A stretch of DNA of 64,000 nucleotides, taken from Cristatella mucedo (lineage: Eukaryota; Bryozoa; Phylactolaemata; Cristatellidae). The notes beneath the pieces were generated by a model. It was not told the origin of the DNA, did not search any database, and saw only the letters and a program-made list of their open reading frames with translations. The position numbers and the translations under genes were made by a program. Positions 25,626 to 37,278 of this stretch are shown here, in pieces (the first letter of the stretch is position 1; each line of letters opens with the position of its first letter). The stretch covers positions 1,408,501 through 1,472,500 of the forward strand of contig WPIO01000074.1 in the NCBI GenBank assembly GCA_009760855.2, written 5' to 3'.

Positions 25626-26344
25626 CGGCTCACGCCTGGCTGGACCTTCGCTTGAACCCCATCTCTTGATCTCTACAGGTCGACCTCTCGCAACGGACTG
25701 CCCTTCGCTTTGAGCACACATTTTTCCTTCAGGTTGTCGTATGCCTCACGTGCGTAGACATCTCTTTCTTGACCTCCTGATCTTCTGTGTCTAGCGCTGC
25801 CGAGTGTCTCGGCTAAGACGACGCCAGATTGCCTTTCGCCCGAATCTATAAATACGCCCACCCTGAAGGCTGAGAGAGCAGCTTCACTCTGTCCGTAGCT
25901 GTGTGACCTGGCAGGGTGAGTTTCTTGTCACTAGGCATACCACTACAAACACGCGAGTGCAACCACCGTCAACGATCGGGTCCGTAGGAAGATCCTTAAA
26001 GACACTCACAACAACACAATGTTCATAAACTATAGCCTCCTCCGGAGCACATCGGGGGCGTGTTTAAGTAAACGTAAAGGCAGTTTACTGAGCTGATCTC
26101 GCTGGGCACAGCTGCTGCCTTTGCAGATGCTGCTGCGATGCTCTGGTATTCTGTGTCGCTTGGTTAATTCATTTTCTTTACTTTCCGTAGAGAAGAGATT
26201 GTGACCAGTCACTGATTGACCTGACTCAAATAACCAAACCACTGTGCCCTGGCGTTCCTTTTAATGTGTTCACTTTCCAGAATAGTTCTCGACCATTTTC
26301 AGCACTTGAACTTGAAAGCAGGTGACTCTTGCAGCGAGAAGCTG
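25626..26344. other. Host DNA between LINE A and LINE B fragments
   Basis: Nothing recognised. Confidence 0.45.
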
Positions 26345-27925
26345 GTACACTCACTGCTATGTAGTGGTTTTCGCATTGTGCTGTCGACTTCGTTTGACGG
26401 CAGTAGGAGAGTGGTTGTCGTTGCGTGAGAATTGTGAAAGCGGGTTCCACAGTCTGGGACCTGCAGAGCTAAAGCTTCTTTCACCAACGGTCTTAAGGCG
26501 GAGGAATGGAACAGCTACTTTATTGTCCACACAGGACCTGAGGGCGTGAACAGGCTGAAACTGATGCAGCAGTTCAGCTAGGTAAGAAGGAGCCAAGCCA
26601 TGGCGGGCCTTGTGGGTCAAAGTAAGAAGTTTGCTCTGTATCCTTTGCTCAACCGGCATCCATCCTAGCTCTTTTAGCAAAGGAGACGCGTGCTCAAACC
26701 GCTGAGACTTGAAGACTAGCCTTTCAGCCATATTCATAGTCTGCTGTCGTGGCCTAACAGCTTTCTTTGGCAGCCCAGCCAAAAGGGAATTACAATAATC
26801 AAGCCGAGACAGAACTACGAAGCTAGTCCAATTTTTTACTAGCAACTGTGAGAGACAGCTCCTGGTTTGGATAGGAATAGTACGTGATGGCTAGCTGTAA
26901 AAGCAGTCTTCTGAATGAAGCTTTTAAAATTGTGGCAGCTGTCGAACACGACACCTACATTACGAGCACGTGGTGAAGGTCGCACAATATCATCACCTAT
27001 TAGAAGAGCAAAGCTTTATAATCCAGACACACGCTTAGGGTGTCCTATGAAAGCAGTTCGGTTTTATTATCATTTTATTTCAGGAAGTTTTTCCGACATC
27101 CAGGATCGAATATTGGCAAGGCAAGCATCCAGTTTCACAGTTGTCGCAACAGATTCCGACGGTTTGAATGACAAATACAGCTGAGTATCGTCAGCATAGA
27201 AGTGATATCCTATTCCACGGGCCTTAATCTCTTTTCCCAGAGGTTTTTTTAGATAAAGAACAGCAAGGGACCTAGTACAGACCCTTGAGAGACTCCACAG
27301 GTGACCCTTCTCGTGTGTGAGACCTTATTCCCACACCATACGGATTAAACACGATCAGACAAGTACGATTTAAACCACGCCAGTGCTTTGTCTGCCAGAC
27401 CGATCGTTGCTCTCAATCGTTCAAGCAGAATCTCGTGATCAATGGTGTCGAAGGCAGCAGACAGATCTGGCAGAGCTAGGGCAGTGACATTCCCGTCGTC
27501 GTTGCCACGTAGAATGTCATTGTTAACACAGAGGAGAGCAGTTTCAGTAGAGTGCTGCCTCTTGAACCCTGATTGAAATGTATCTGACATGTCATTCGTT
27601 TCAATATGTTAAACCAGCGGCTTGGCATCAACTTTTTCAAGAATCTTTGACACGAAAGGAAGAAGGGAAACTGGGCGATAGTTTGCGAGGACCTCTGTGT
27701 CTAATCCAGGCTTTTTAAAAATGGGTCTAACGATTGCCGATTTGAAGGACTTGGGGACGACCCCTTTTCCTAAAGAAGCATTACAAATCTTGGTTATGGC
27801 AGGGCTAAGTTGTCTCCTAGTGAAGACAACAGAGATGAAGGTATACAGTCTTCAGAAGAGACGAGCTCTTTTTGCTTGACCTTATTAAGGTAGTTGCTAC
27901 ATCGCATGCAGAAACATCGGAGAAC
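26345..27925 (-). mobile_element. LINE B copy, minus strand
   Basis: Same family as 27926-30030 and highly similar over the SGFKRQHSTETALL and DLSAAFDTIDHEILLERL region. RT C-terminal region at 26420-26845, palm region at 27200-27590. It is head to head with the next copy at about 27925. Confidence 0.85.
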
Positions 27926-30030
27926 CTTCATCACACCCCATTTCTTGAAACGACGTTCAAGCCTGCGCTTAACCCGGCGCTTTTTTAGGAGTACTGTATG
28001 TAAATTGAAAGAAATCTTTACCACTATGAACACGGATGCTTATTTTTTCATTAGAAAACTGAATTCCTGCCAGTCGGACACTAAACAGATTTATAAGACA
28101 GTAAACCATTTACTGGCCAATGCTGTCAGGTCTGACTCCCCAGATATCAAGGGCTCAGCCGAAAAGTTTTCAGCCTTCTTTACTGAAAAAGTTGTGCACA
28201 TTCGTGCCTCCATTAAGCCCCCTCCGACCAAAGCAATCGCCGTTCCTCAACCTGTGACCTTTCTTAAAAGGTTCTCTGATGTTTCTGCCTGTGATGTGGC
28301 TGCCTTAACAAGGTCTAGCAAAAAGAGCTCGTCTCCTGAAGACCCTATACCTTCATCTCTGTGGTCTTTACTTGCAGACCAACTTAGCCCTGCCATAACC
28401 AAGATTTTTAATGCTTCTTTGGCAAAAGGGGTCGTCCCCAAGTCCTTCAAATCGGCAATCGTTAGACCTATTCTTAAAAAGCCTGGATTAGACACAGAGG
28501 TCCTAGCAAACTATCGTCCAGTTTCCCTTCTTCCATTCTTATCAAAGATTCTTGAAAAAATTGTTGCTAAGCAGCTAGTTGAACATATTGAAAATAATGG
28601 AATGTCAGAAACATTTCAATCAGGTTTCAAGAGGCAGCACTCTACTGAAACTGCTCTCCTCCGTGTTAACAATGACATTCTACGTGGCAACGACGACGGG
28701 AATGTCACTGCCCTAGCTCTGCCAGATCTGTCTGCTGCCTTCGACACCATTGATCACGAGATTCTGCTTGAACGATTGAGAGCAACGATCGGTCTGGCAG
28801 ACAAAGCACTGGCGTGGTTTAAATCGTACTTGTCTGATCGTGTTTAATCCGTATGGTGTGGGAATAAGGTCTCACACACGAGAAGGGTCACCTGTGGAGT
28901 CTCTCAAGGGTCTGTACTAGGTCCCTTGCTGTTCTTTATCTAAAAAAACCTCTGGGAAAAGTGATTAAGGCCCATGGAATAGGATATCACTTCTATGCTG
29001 ACGATACTCAGTTGTATTTGTCATTTAAACCGTCGGAGTCTGCTGCAGCAACTTAGAAACTGGATGCTTGCCTTGCCGATATTCGATCCTGGATGTCGGA
29101 AAACTTCCTGAAATTAAATGACGATAAAACCGAACTGCTTCTCATAGGACACACTAAGCGTGTGGCTGGATTAAAAGGCTTTGCTGTTCTAATAGGTGAT
29201 GCTATTGTGCGACCTTCACCACGTGCTCGTAATCTAGGTGTCGTGTTCGACAACTGCCTTAATTTTAAAAGCTTCATTCAGAAGACTGCCTCTACAGCTA
29301 GCCATCACATCCAATCCCTATCCAAGATTAGAAGCTGTCTCCCACAGTGGCTTGTAAAAAATTTAACTAGCTCTTTAGTTCTGTCTCGGCTTGATTATTG
29401 TAATTCCCTTTTGGCTGGGCTACCAAAGAAAGCTATTATGCCACTACAGCGGACTATGAATATGGCTGCAAGGCTGGTCTTCAAGTCCCAGCGGTTTGAG
29501 CACGTGTCACCTTTGCTGAAAGAGCTAGGATGGTTGCCGGTTGAGCAAAGGATACAGAGCAAAGTTCTTACGCTGACCCACAAGACCAGCCACGGCTTGG
29601 CTCCTTCGTACCTAGCTGAACTGCTGCATCAGTTTCAGCCTGTTCGCGCCCTCAGGTCCTGTGTGGACAGTAAATTAGCTGTCCCATTCCTCCGCTTAAA
29701 GACAGTTGGCGACAGAAGCTTCAGCTCTGCAGGTCCTAGACTGTGGAACTCGCTTCCACAATGCTTACGCAACGGCATCTACTCTCCAACTGCCGACTAT
29801 GGCACATCTTTTTCAGCGGTCCTGAACTGCTACTTCTATGCTACTCACTACCTCAACTGCTCTCCTAACTCTGCTATGCTTCCCACTTTCTCTTTGTTGC
29901 GTTAGACGAAGTCTGTTGGCTCCTGAATGCGTACCGAAAGCCGCTTAGGCTGTGAGTGCGCTATACAAAACTCTCCTGCGTAACACTCACATGGTCTTTA
30001 TGACTTTGTGGAGTTGCTGACGGAGATACA
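27926..30030 (+). mobile_element. LINE B copy, plus strand, best-preserved RT
   Basis: An intact frame at 27894-28847 covers the linker and the RT fingers and palm: [23 protein letters not shown] (about 28510), HSTETALLRVNNDIL, DLSAAFDTIDHEIL (motif A). After a stop and frameshift comes the catalytic FYADDTQLYLSF (about 28990), intact. The frame at 29093-29905 covers the thumb and C-terminal domain. The 3' end near 30030 is GATACAAGATACAAG. EN is absent from this strand. Confidence 0.9.
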
Positions 30031-30039
30031 AGATACAAG

Positions 30040-30840
30040 GATAGAATAAACGGGATTGTCATGTTCATCGCATCAGTGAGGGTATCGAGGCTGCCGGTCG
30101 AGTCTGAATGCAGATCAAGAGGGCATGCATCGCAAACAGATTTCAAAAACTTGTCCATGTCAATACTTTGTAAGTTACCTCGTTTGACAAATTCAACATC
30201 ACCCTGCACGTACAAGGGAGCAGGAACAGTAGACGAGACCGAACAATGATCTGAGAGGGTCAGTGGGCACACCACAAGGTCCGTGGGGAGGACATCCTTA
30301 GTGATCACAAGATCTAGAATGTGGCCACCCACGTAGGTGCTATGATTAACATGTTGGGCCGAACCATAATTCTCCAGACAGTCAAGAAATGAGCAGACCT
30401 GGCTGTTGCTAGGGTTGTTAACATGAATATTGAAGTCTCCTAGAATCAGTAACGGCCTGTCACACACAAATATTTTAGCGAGGAACTCTGAAAACTCCTC
30501 TATAAACAAGTTTAGACAGCCAGAAGGAGGCCGGTATATAACAACCGTGAGAGGCACTGTCTTTGATGAAGACTTAATTGCAACCAATTCAAACGACGGT
30601 CCATGCAAAAAACTGCACATTTTATAGCCAAACGATTCGCGAACAACAATTGCAACCCCGCCACCAACCTTGTCAGAACGTATGGACTGATAGAATGAGA
30701 ACCCGGTTGGAGTGGTCTCAGATATACAGCTACTGGAACAAGGCGTCACCCAAGTTTTGGTAAGCAGAAATACAACTAGTTTCTCCTGGACGCGGATAAG
30801 TAACCCTTTGGTTTTTAGCAAGCGGACATTTAGTAGGCGG
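30040..30840 (-). mobile_element. LINE B apurinic-type endonuclease domain
   Basis: A frame of 286 codons on the minus strand at 29961-30821 encodes an APE-type endonuclease: TKTWVT, GGGVAIVVR, a VVIYRPP block, LILGDFNIHV, ILDLVIT and a final LSDHCSV. It would nick target DNA for LINE insertion. It lies 3' of the plus-strand RT and in opposite orientation. It could be the 5' part of the minus copy (26345-27925) with the plus copy inserted in between. Confidence 0.85.
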
Positions 30841-31339
30841 ACTTGAAGAGGCTGTCCAACAACTGGGCGACGGCGATGAAGTGGCTTGTATTATCCTCCG
30901 ATTGCGTCAGGCCCTGCGGACGCGGGCCCTTCGAATTTGAATTGGACGTTAGTAGCGGCCGTCTGACGGCGTTTCGCAACGTGCTGGGCTACGGCGGGTG
31001 GGCTACTACCGCAACAAGTACTATTCGGCGCTTTAAACTTACGGGTCACAGGTTTGATAGCCGAGCTTTTTCTTAATAGGGCGAACGCAGGATGCAGGAA
31101 GGTTCTCACTGACCGCCGGAGAAGGCCCGCCGGTAGGTATCGACTAACGGCGACATCGCACCTAATGCTAAGCAGGTCCTGTTTTGTGTAGCATATCCGA
31201 GGACAACTCATAAATAGTCACAGCGAAGATAGCAGCGGAATACCCGAAGGTATTTCGGAGAAATAAAGTAAAGGTCCACGCCACGCTAGAAGTCACCCGA
31301 GGCCGCTCTCTAGCACGGCGAGGAATGTGAGGCATGCGA

Positions 31340-31445
31340 GGTATGTGATGTTGGCTAACGAATCCGTACTGAAAGCTGCTTAGTATAGGATTGAGTGCGC
31401 TACACTCAACCCTCCTGGTTAACGTCCACAGAGTAGAATCTTTGT
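31340..31445 (+). mobile_element. LINE B 3'-end remnant
   Basis: About 100 bp resembling the LINE B 3' UTR (AAAGCTGCTTAG...GAGTGCGCTACAC). Confidence 0.6.
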
Positions 31446-31537
31446 GGCCGTGTGGTGTTACAGTAGGAGAGGCCTAATACGTACGTGCATTCTCGGAGAT
31501 CCTATGTGTACAGTGGTCCGATTCCCACAGCTTTACA

Positions 31538-31937
31538 GACACACACACACACACACACACATACACACGCGCCTGCACGCACGCATACACACACACACAC
31601 ACTCACTCACGCGAACACACACGCGCACAAACACACACACATACACACACACAGGCACACACACTCACTCACGCGAACACACACACGCACACACACATAC
31701 ACACACACCCCCACACACACGCACACACACGCATACACACACACGCACACACACACACACACACCCCCCACACACACGCACACACACACACACGCATACA
31801 CACACACGCACACACACACGCATACACTCACTCACGCGAACACACACACGCACAAACACACAAGCTCGCACGCACACACACGCATATACTCACTCACGCG
31901 AACACACACACATACAAACTTACACTCACACACACGC
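31538..31937. repeat. Long interrupted (CA)n microsatellite
   Basis: Some 400 bp of CACACA with GC, CG, TA and TCACTCACGCGA interruptions. All long frames here are by-products. Confidence 0.95.
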
Positions 31938-32075
31938 ACTTATATATATATATATGCTTCTCATATATATATATATATATATGAATTTATATATATGTAC
32001 CTATGTGTATATATGAACATATATATAAATGGATATATATATATTTATATTTATTTATATATGGAGAGAGATTCG
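31938..32075. repeat. (TA)n-rich tract
   Basis: TATATATATA runs interspersed with ATGAAT and ATGGA units, directly after the CA tract. Confidence 0.9.
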
Positions 32076-32096
32076 TATAGAATACACTTATAGGTC

Positions 32097-32212
32097 TTGT
32101 TCCGGGCCGCCATCCTCAGAATATCCTTGCTGCCGTCGAACGGCACCGTCACATTAACAATTACTATATTGGTGCCGTTGTCAATGACCAGGTCCGAATA
32201 TATGTATATATA
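32097..32212 (-). pseudogene. Fragment of a second non-LTR retrotransposon type (REL endonuclease region)
   Basis: About 38 codons reading SDLVIDNGTN, VIVNVTVPFDGSKD and AARNKTYK. This matches the PDL...DVTVPFD...A...K pattern of the restriction-like endonuclease at the C-terminus of R2-type non-LTR elements. It is hemmed in by dinucleotide repeats on both sides. Confidence 0.5.
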
Positions 32213-32305
32213 TATATATGTGTGTGCGTGTGTGTGTGCGTGTGTGTGCGCGTGTGCGTGTGTGTGCGTGTGAGTGCGTGACGGAATGAGCGTGTGAGTG
32301 AGCGT
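32196..32305. repeat. (TA)n then (TG)n microsatellite
   Basis: ATATATAT followed by GTGTGCGTGTGTG runs. Confidence 0.9.
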
Positions 32306-34577
32306 GTGTGGGGAGGCGGAAGTGGCCTGATCGGCCGTCGCGAACACTCGCAGTGGGCTGGTAACGATTGGGCGCCGCGGGACTCGTCGCCCCGGGTCAC
32401 CGGGTCATCGCATCGCCAGCGCCGAACCTTACGCGGGCTTGCACCGGCACTCCCCTTCAGCTGCAGTCACGAACGTCCGCCGACCGCCGACGTCCGGACT
32501 CGTCGCGAAAGAGACCGGCAAGCGGCGGCAGGTCGAGCGCCCCTAGCGGCAGTCCGATGAGGCGGCAGCCCTTCTTCATGCACAGCTCCGGAGAGCGACG
32601 TGCGGACGCGCGCTCGCGCCGAGGCGAGGTGCTCGCTCCGCCGGGGCGTGCATTCAACTCTCAGCCCTGATGATCGTGCAATAGAAATACGTCAATGGTT
32701 TTCAAAGTCGTCTGAGCAGCTGGCGAATAGCTACGCCTCGTTCGATAGCGGCGGTCGTGCGCAAGTGCGGTCTCCCACGACGATAGAACCCGGGCTGCGG
32801 CTACAGCTGCAATCTATTGGCAATAGCACAAAATAATGCTAAACATGCATGAACAATACTAAGTAATACTGAAGATGATATCTAGTGTTGCTCGATGGTC
32901 TAGTTTGACATTATTCCTAGCGGCAGGTGTGAGACACTATACAGAGCACCGAAGTGGGCTCAAAGAAGTCTATTCACATGGACGCCGGAACGGGCCAGTA
33001 CGCGACTGCCCTGCCCGGCGTCCTCGACGCCACTCCCCGAGTCTTCGCCGCCCGTTACTTATATATCGCTGCCATAAATCACAACAGCCATACACCAAAG
33101 ACAGCGTCACAATCTCAAAACAGCCACATGCGGGATCATTTCCTATTTACTCGAGTGAAAAAAAGCGGACAAGATCGACAAAGCGTAGATATCAAGTTAA
33201 AGAAGTTACAGTTATAGGACAACGGAAGACGCGAGGTTCGTAGCCAGTCAGAAAATTCAAATCCTACTTTTTTAAACGAGTCAGTTTGAATAGAGCTTTT
33301 CCGGCGTGCGAAATCACGTAGGCTGTTCTGCTCATCGAGTTTCAGCAGCTAGACGGCACTGACTTCGTCCACAGAGCTATACTTACTACCGGTTGTACCC
33401 ATAGGCTGGGCAGTTTCGCTACGGTCCTCAAGAGCACTAATGCCCTCGCGGTCACTAATTACGGTCAAGGTCGTCACTACAGTCCTCAAGGTCAGCGCTG
33501 GTTTAATCGCGTGCAGCTGTGTGAGAGATCAAACTTGAGCAGTACGCTCAGTTTAGCACTATACCTAGTTTAGAGAGCCAGCTTAGCGCTGCAGGGTGAC
33601 TGCATGCCAACGAAATCGTGCGAGACTTCCGTTCAAGCTCCGCTGCCGTCAGCTACAAGTTGATCTCCCCAAGCGCTGCTGCAAGTCTCTGCCAGCCACC
33701 AATAAGCGTGACGGGCCCTGACGGGTGGGTCTGGGCTGCAGCGGGCTCAGAGCACTGAACAGCCCGCCGACGTAACGCTTCTTGGGGCAGTTGGCAGAGG
33801 GGGCGGTGTGGCCACGCACGATGGCCACTGTATGCGGGTCTCGGACGTGCGTTTAGACCTCGTCGGCCTTCCGGTCCATCGGAAAGGGTCGTGGCGCGCT
33901 ATCGATTCGCTGACCTCTGATGGGGGAGGGGGGCTCGCAAAATCACGCGGCTACTAGTAGGCGCGGGTTTGAACTCTTGCGGCTAGATAATTTTATTACG
34001 ATTCCCCCTAGCTCGACATTTTCCATAAAGCAGCTGTACAGCGCCCGCTCCATGTCGGCGAGAGCCCGGCCGGGTTGAATGGGGCGCGTTCCGTCACGTG
34101 GCACGGCGCGCTCGCTCGAGCGGACGGCTCGGCCGCCCGCAGCGTCGGCAAGTCGGCGCGCGAATGCAGTCGGTAAGCGGCGGCAGCGCGGCGTCGCGCT
34201 GCTCAGCGTGCGGTCTGGCGCACAGCCATTTTCTGCCTGCCCAATAACTGCCCGCGCGCGCCAGCAGACTCCCGGCGACGGCGGCGAATGCTGCAGCGGC
34301 TGCAGCAGCGATAGAGCTGGAACGACGGGCCTCCACCGCAGCCGTCCGCGCTACGCACTGAGGCGCGATCGTCGTTGGTCGCCTCGTCCGCGTCGCGACG
34401 GACGTTGGAGATGCAGCGACGCGCGCCGGCAGCCGCCGCGAGCGTGCTCGGTCTCGGCCTTGCTCGCGTAGCTTGGCAGCAAGGCCGGAACGTTGCGGGT
34501 GAGGTGAAGCCGAGGACCCGCCGTCATAATTGTTTAAAAACAAGCGACAAGCGTCGGAGCGGCGCTCAGATGGTCAG
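32306..34577. other. Host DNA left of the element, no recognised genes
   Basis: GC-rich, CpG-dense pockets at about 32300-32660 and 34030-34577 with open frames on both strands, which I regard as composition effects. They may hold a promoter or an untranslated exon. The element inserted at the edge of the second pocket. Confidence 0.45.
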
Positions 34578-34582
34578 AGCCG
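34578..34582 (+). repeat. Putative target-site duplication, left copy
   Basis: AGCCG, repeated at 57351-57355 on the other side of the element. Confidence 0.6.
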
Positions 34583-34583
34583 A

Positions 34584-34761
34584 GTAGATATAAAGTAAAT
34601 GGCATGTAGCCTAGGGCTCATTCGAGTGACGTCAGCAATTAAACAAACCGTACTCCGATAAACAATCTCGCTAACGCTCGATCGTTTCTCGTCATCTGAT
34701 TTACTTAATGGCTGCCGTCATTCTCGAGACCCTATTCTCCAAACCCTTCATTTATATCTAC
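34584..34761 (+). repeat. Left terminal inverted repeat, outer part
   Basis: Inverted copy of 57171-57349, readable throughout with scattered substitutions and small indels. Both begin GTAGATATA and share the blocks around CTAGGGCTCA and CGCTAACGCTCGATC. The inner part of the repeat is displaced to 35682-35774 by an insertion. Confidence 0.95.
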
Positions 34762-35681
34762 TCCATTTGTAACGAATTAAAAATTCGGTCGGTTGCGTGA
34801 CTCGATCACAGGCTCGTTACGTCAGGTGTCAAGCGCGTTAATGGTTGGGTCAACAAGTCTACCCGCCGGATGGGTCACGTCAGTCTGTTCAGGTATGTGA
34901 ACCTTACCCCCATAGCGGCGCCGCGATACTTACCTTTTGGACTTACCTTCATCTTGACCTTTCCAAGTGTTGGGTTGATAGTATCGCGGCGAGGTCCTAA
35001 AATGCTTGGCACGCTGTTGACAAACGATGAGAGCGATGACAGTTTATTCAATGGTGACAACGATGAAAGCGCCACCCCGAGCCATGTCACCATTGAGGCA
35101 TCGACATGAACTCTCCAAAAGAGATCAGTGCAGTAGAGTACACTAGTTACCCAATGGGCATCAACTAGTGCTAAGATTTGTGACTATGGCGACGATGCCG
35201 TCCCTGCGGTGATGAATTGTTCCACCCATGCCTCCCCGAGCTTCGTCACTCGCTGGGCGGCATCAACATGAGCTCCCAAGGAATAGCCGATCGTGCAAGT
35301 CACCCTCTGGGCATCGACTTGTACTAGACGAGAACGGTGTGGATAGCTGATCGTACAAGTCACCCTCTGAGCATCTACTTGCGCTAAGCGAGAATCATAA
35401 GGATAAGCGAGTACGTAGGAAGTGACACCATAGATTTCAAGCGGTGAAATGCTTTTCACGTCACTTAACTCGTCAAAGATGGAATCAAGAGTTTTATCGA
35501 TGACATCTAACGCTTGCGAGAACGTTCCTAAGTACTCACTTACGGGTACGTCTTCAGCAATCGGTAGTTCGCCATACAAGTAATGGTCATCGTAAACGAA
35601 CGCTAGGTCGTCAATGGAGGCCATTTTGAAATGGAGATAACTCCTACTCACGTGATCTATCCGGTATTCCCATGTTGTGAA
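34762..35681. other. Segment inserted in the left inverted repeat
   Basis: About 920 bp with host-like base composition sits between two direct copies of a 59-bp piece of the inverted repeat. Nothing equivalent occurs at the right end. It holds about five degenerate units of roughly 60 bp around a GTCACC...GGCATC core (about 35080, 35135, 35250, 35300 and 35360) and one open frame on the minus strand. I see no terminal repeats of a known transposon at its edges. Either an insertion or a recombination product between two elements would explain it. Confidence 0.6.
35184..35651 (-). CDS. Unrecognised 155-aa ORF in the segment inside the left repeat
   Basis: An uninterrupted frame of 155 codons, unusual in this otherwise broken element. 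The N-terminal half is acidic and looks coding, with a likely helix around residues 35-70. The C-terminal half repeats a short VDAQRVTCTI-type unit, mirroring the DNA-level 60-bp repeats. I do not recognise a family. The GC-richer composition separates it from the AT-rich Polinton genes. It could be a real cargo gene or a chance frame over tandem repeats. Confidence 0.3.
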   Translation of the reverse strand: MSRSYLHFKMASIDDLAFVYDDHYLYGELPIAEDVPVSEYLGTFSQALDVIDKTLDSIFDELSDVKSISPLEIYGVTSYVLAYPYDSRLAQVDAQRVTCTISYPHRSRLVQVDAQRVTCTIGYSLGAHVDAAQRVTKLGEAWVEQFITAGTASSP

Positions 35682-35774
35682 TTTAATGGCTTACGTCATT
35701 CTCGAGACCCTATTCTCCATTCCATTCGTTTACATACTACTTGGAGTTTTGTTAAGTTGATATGACTATATAAT
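35682..35774 (+). repeat. Left terminal inverted repeat, displaced inner part
   Basis: The first 59 bases repeat 34703-34761 in direct orientation. The rest, up to the ATATGACTATATAA block, matches the inner part of the right repeat (57139-57170). The left repeat was therefore split, and about 59 bp is present on both sides of the intervening segment. Confidence 0.88.
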
Positions 35775-35813
35775 GGTAAAACAATTTTAATTTGCAAAAT
35801 AATATAGCACAAC

Positions 35814-36213
35814 ATGTCAGACTTACGAACTAAATATGCAAATGATAAATATAACAAAACACTTGTAGATAATGAAAGAGTCAGAAATTGTCTAACTAAT
35901 TAATACGTATTAGATATTTTTTCAATTTATAAGTATTCTATTAACTCTTGCAATTACTATAATTAGTATATATGCGCAACAATACGAGGATCTTTCTCAT
36001 GTAGTAACTGTTTTAGGTGGACTAGCAACAATTATAATATCAATTAAAAGTACAATATCACAAATTGATAGAAGAAAAAGATTTACACTTCAAGTAAATC
36101 ATAACTTGATTTCAAAGATTGTTGATACTTTAGATGATGATAAAATAACTAAGGAAGAATTCAATGAAATATTAATTGATCTTTTAGAAAATACAGGTGA
36201 ATATAAATCTTAA
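35814..36213 (+). pseudogene. Small membrane protein, frameshifted
   Basis: The first 29 codons from the ATG are open and end at a TAA. After a frameshift the frame resumes with a hydrophobic segment rich in Ile and Leu (about 35940-36060, at least one, possibly two membrane spans). A charged, helical C-terminus follows, with a short DDDKIT-type acidic stretch. The whole would be about 130 residues. AATATAG lies six bases before the ATG. It converges on the integrase gene. No family recognised; a small membrane protein encoded beside the left repeat is an inference from hydrophobicity only. Confidence 0.5.
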
Positions 36214-37078
36214 TCACTCGTAACTCTTCTCTAACAAAACTTCTTTTAACATCATTTACCCAAAAACGCGACGGTTGTTCTTGCAATACCACTATTCTAA
36301 CAATAATATGTTTAGTTAAACTCCACATCGGATCTGTCTCTCTTCTTCTTTTTCATCTTCTCCTTCAACTGGTTCTAATAAATATACAACAGTTGTTCTA
36401 AGTTCTAAAAAATTTTCTTGTTCTCCAACTTTTCTATAGTATTTTGGTTTCTGTAGTTTTACTATTTCTTCTTTGTATTGCTTTAACGGGTTTTTCACCA
36501 GTTGCGTTTGTAATACTGTTATTTAGATAATCAATAATCGTTGGTAAATTATAAATCCACTCTCTCTCTTTGTTTATACTGTAATCTTCTTTATTGATAC
36601 TTTCTATTTCTTTTCATACTTTGCAATAAATGCTCTCTCAGCTACTGTTTTATTTATTCTTTCAACTAATGCAACACTCTTTTTACTAGTACCTTCTATA
36701 ATACGTGTTTCATGTCTTTTCATTTCTTTAGCAAACTCTCCTTTAAATTGTGATCCTGGATCTACTCTTATCTTCTTTGGCCATTCTAAAGGACCTTAAC
36801 TATAAATATCTATTATTGCTTGTGTTACTTCTTTAGAAGACTTTTTTTAAGCGGTCTTGAATCTTTATGTCTACTAGCAACATCAAAACTCAAAGCATAT
36901 TTATATCCAGAATCATTCGGTATATACAAAATGTCTGCTTGATGATTTTCATTAGGTTCAACAATATTAAAGAAACCTTGTGGAATATACTTAGGTCTTG
37001 TTGTGAATACTTGACTTATATCTGAGTTAGGATTGAATTTACCTTTTTATTTCTTTCATTTAGATTTAAAAATGACAT
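36165..37078 (-). pseudogene. RVE-superfamily (retroviral-type) integrase, frameshifted
   Basis: Polinton-type DDE integrase that would join the linear element to chromosomal DNA. The catalytic triad is readable in scattered frames: first Asp in a QAD motif near 36935, second Asp in VDPGSQF near 36755, Glu in ALVER near 36660. The AER-F block and a GEKPVKAI-type segment follow. The C-terminal part has the DPMWSL and SFVREEL blocks typical of the Polinton integrase C-terminal domain (chromodomain/SH3-like region). I count at least four frameshifts, several in A-runs, and an in-frame stop before GPLEW. Start taken at the ATG at 37078. The exact C-terminal end is uncertain because the reading runs into the convergent gene. 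Confidence 0.9.
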
Positions 37079-37278
37079 TTTAGAGAATTGAAATATTTTG
37101 TGATATATGTTTAAATACATTTAGTGAAATCGAACACCTTGAATTCGGTCATCCTCATTGTAGACCACCAAAAATTAAGAGACCAAAACAAAAATATGAA
37201 ATACGTTGTGATAAGTGTGATCTAGATATGAAAGAAACAGAGTTTGATTCTAGTCTTGTAAGTATTGATACACTATAA
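37072..37278 (+). pseudogene. Small Cys/His zinc-finger-like protein
   Basis: A short frame divergent from the integrase, overlapping its start. After ATG-ACA-TTT comes an in-frame TAG. The frame then stays open for about 65 codons with CDIC, an HC pair and a CDKC motif, suggesting one or two zinc-binding units, and ends in TAA at 37278. DNA or RNA binding is only inferred from the Cys/His pattern. No family name is supported. Confidence 0.45.

Noticed and set aside
27894-27925. Start of the 317-aa LINE B frame as a true N-terminus
   Set aside because: The first codons come from the neighbouring minus-strand copy; the LINE sequence begins at about 27926.
31444-32093. Long His/Thr- and Cys/Val-rich frames on both strands
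   Set aside because: They are translations of the (CA)n tract and have no coding signal.
34079-34543. Host gene in the GC-rich pocket beside the left end
   Set aside because: Open frames on both strands, compositionally driven, without splice sites or motifs.
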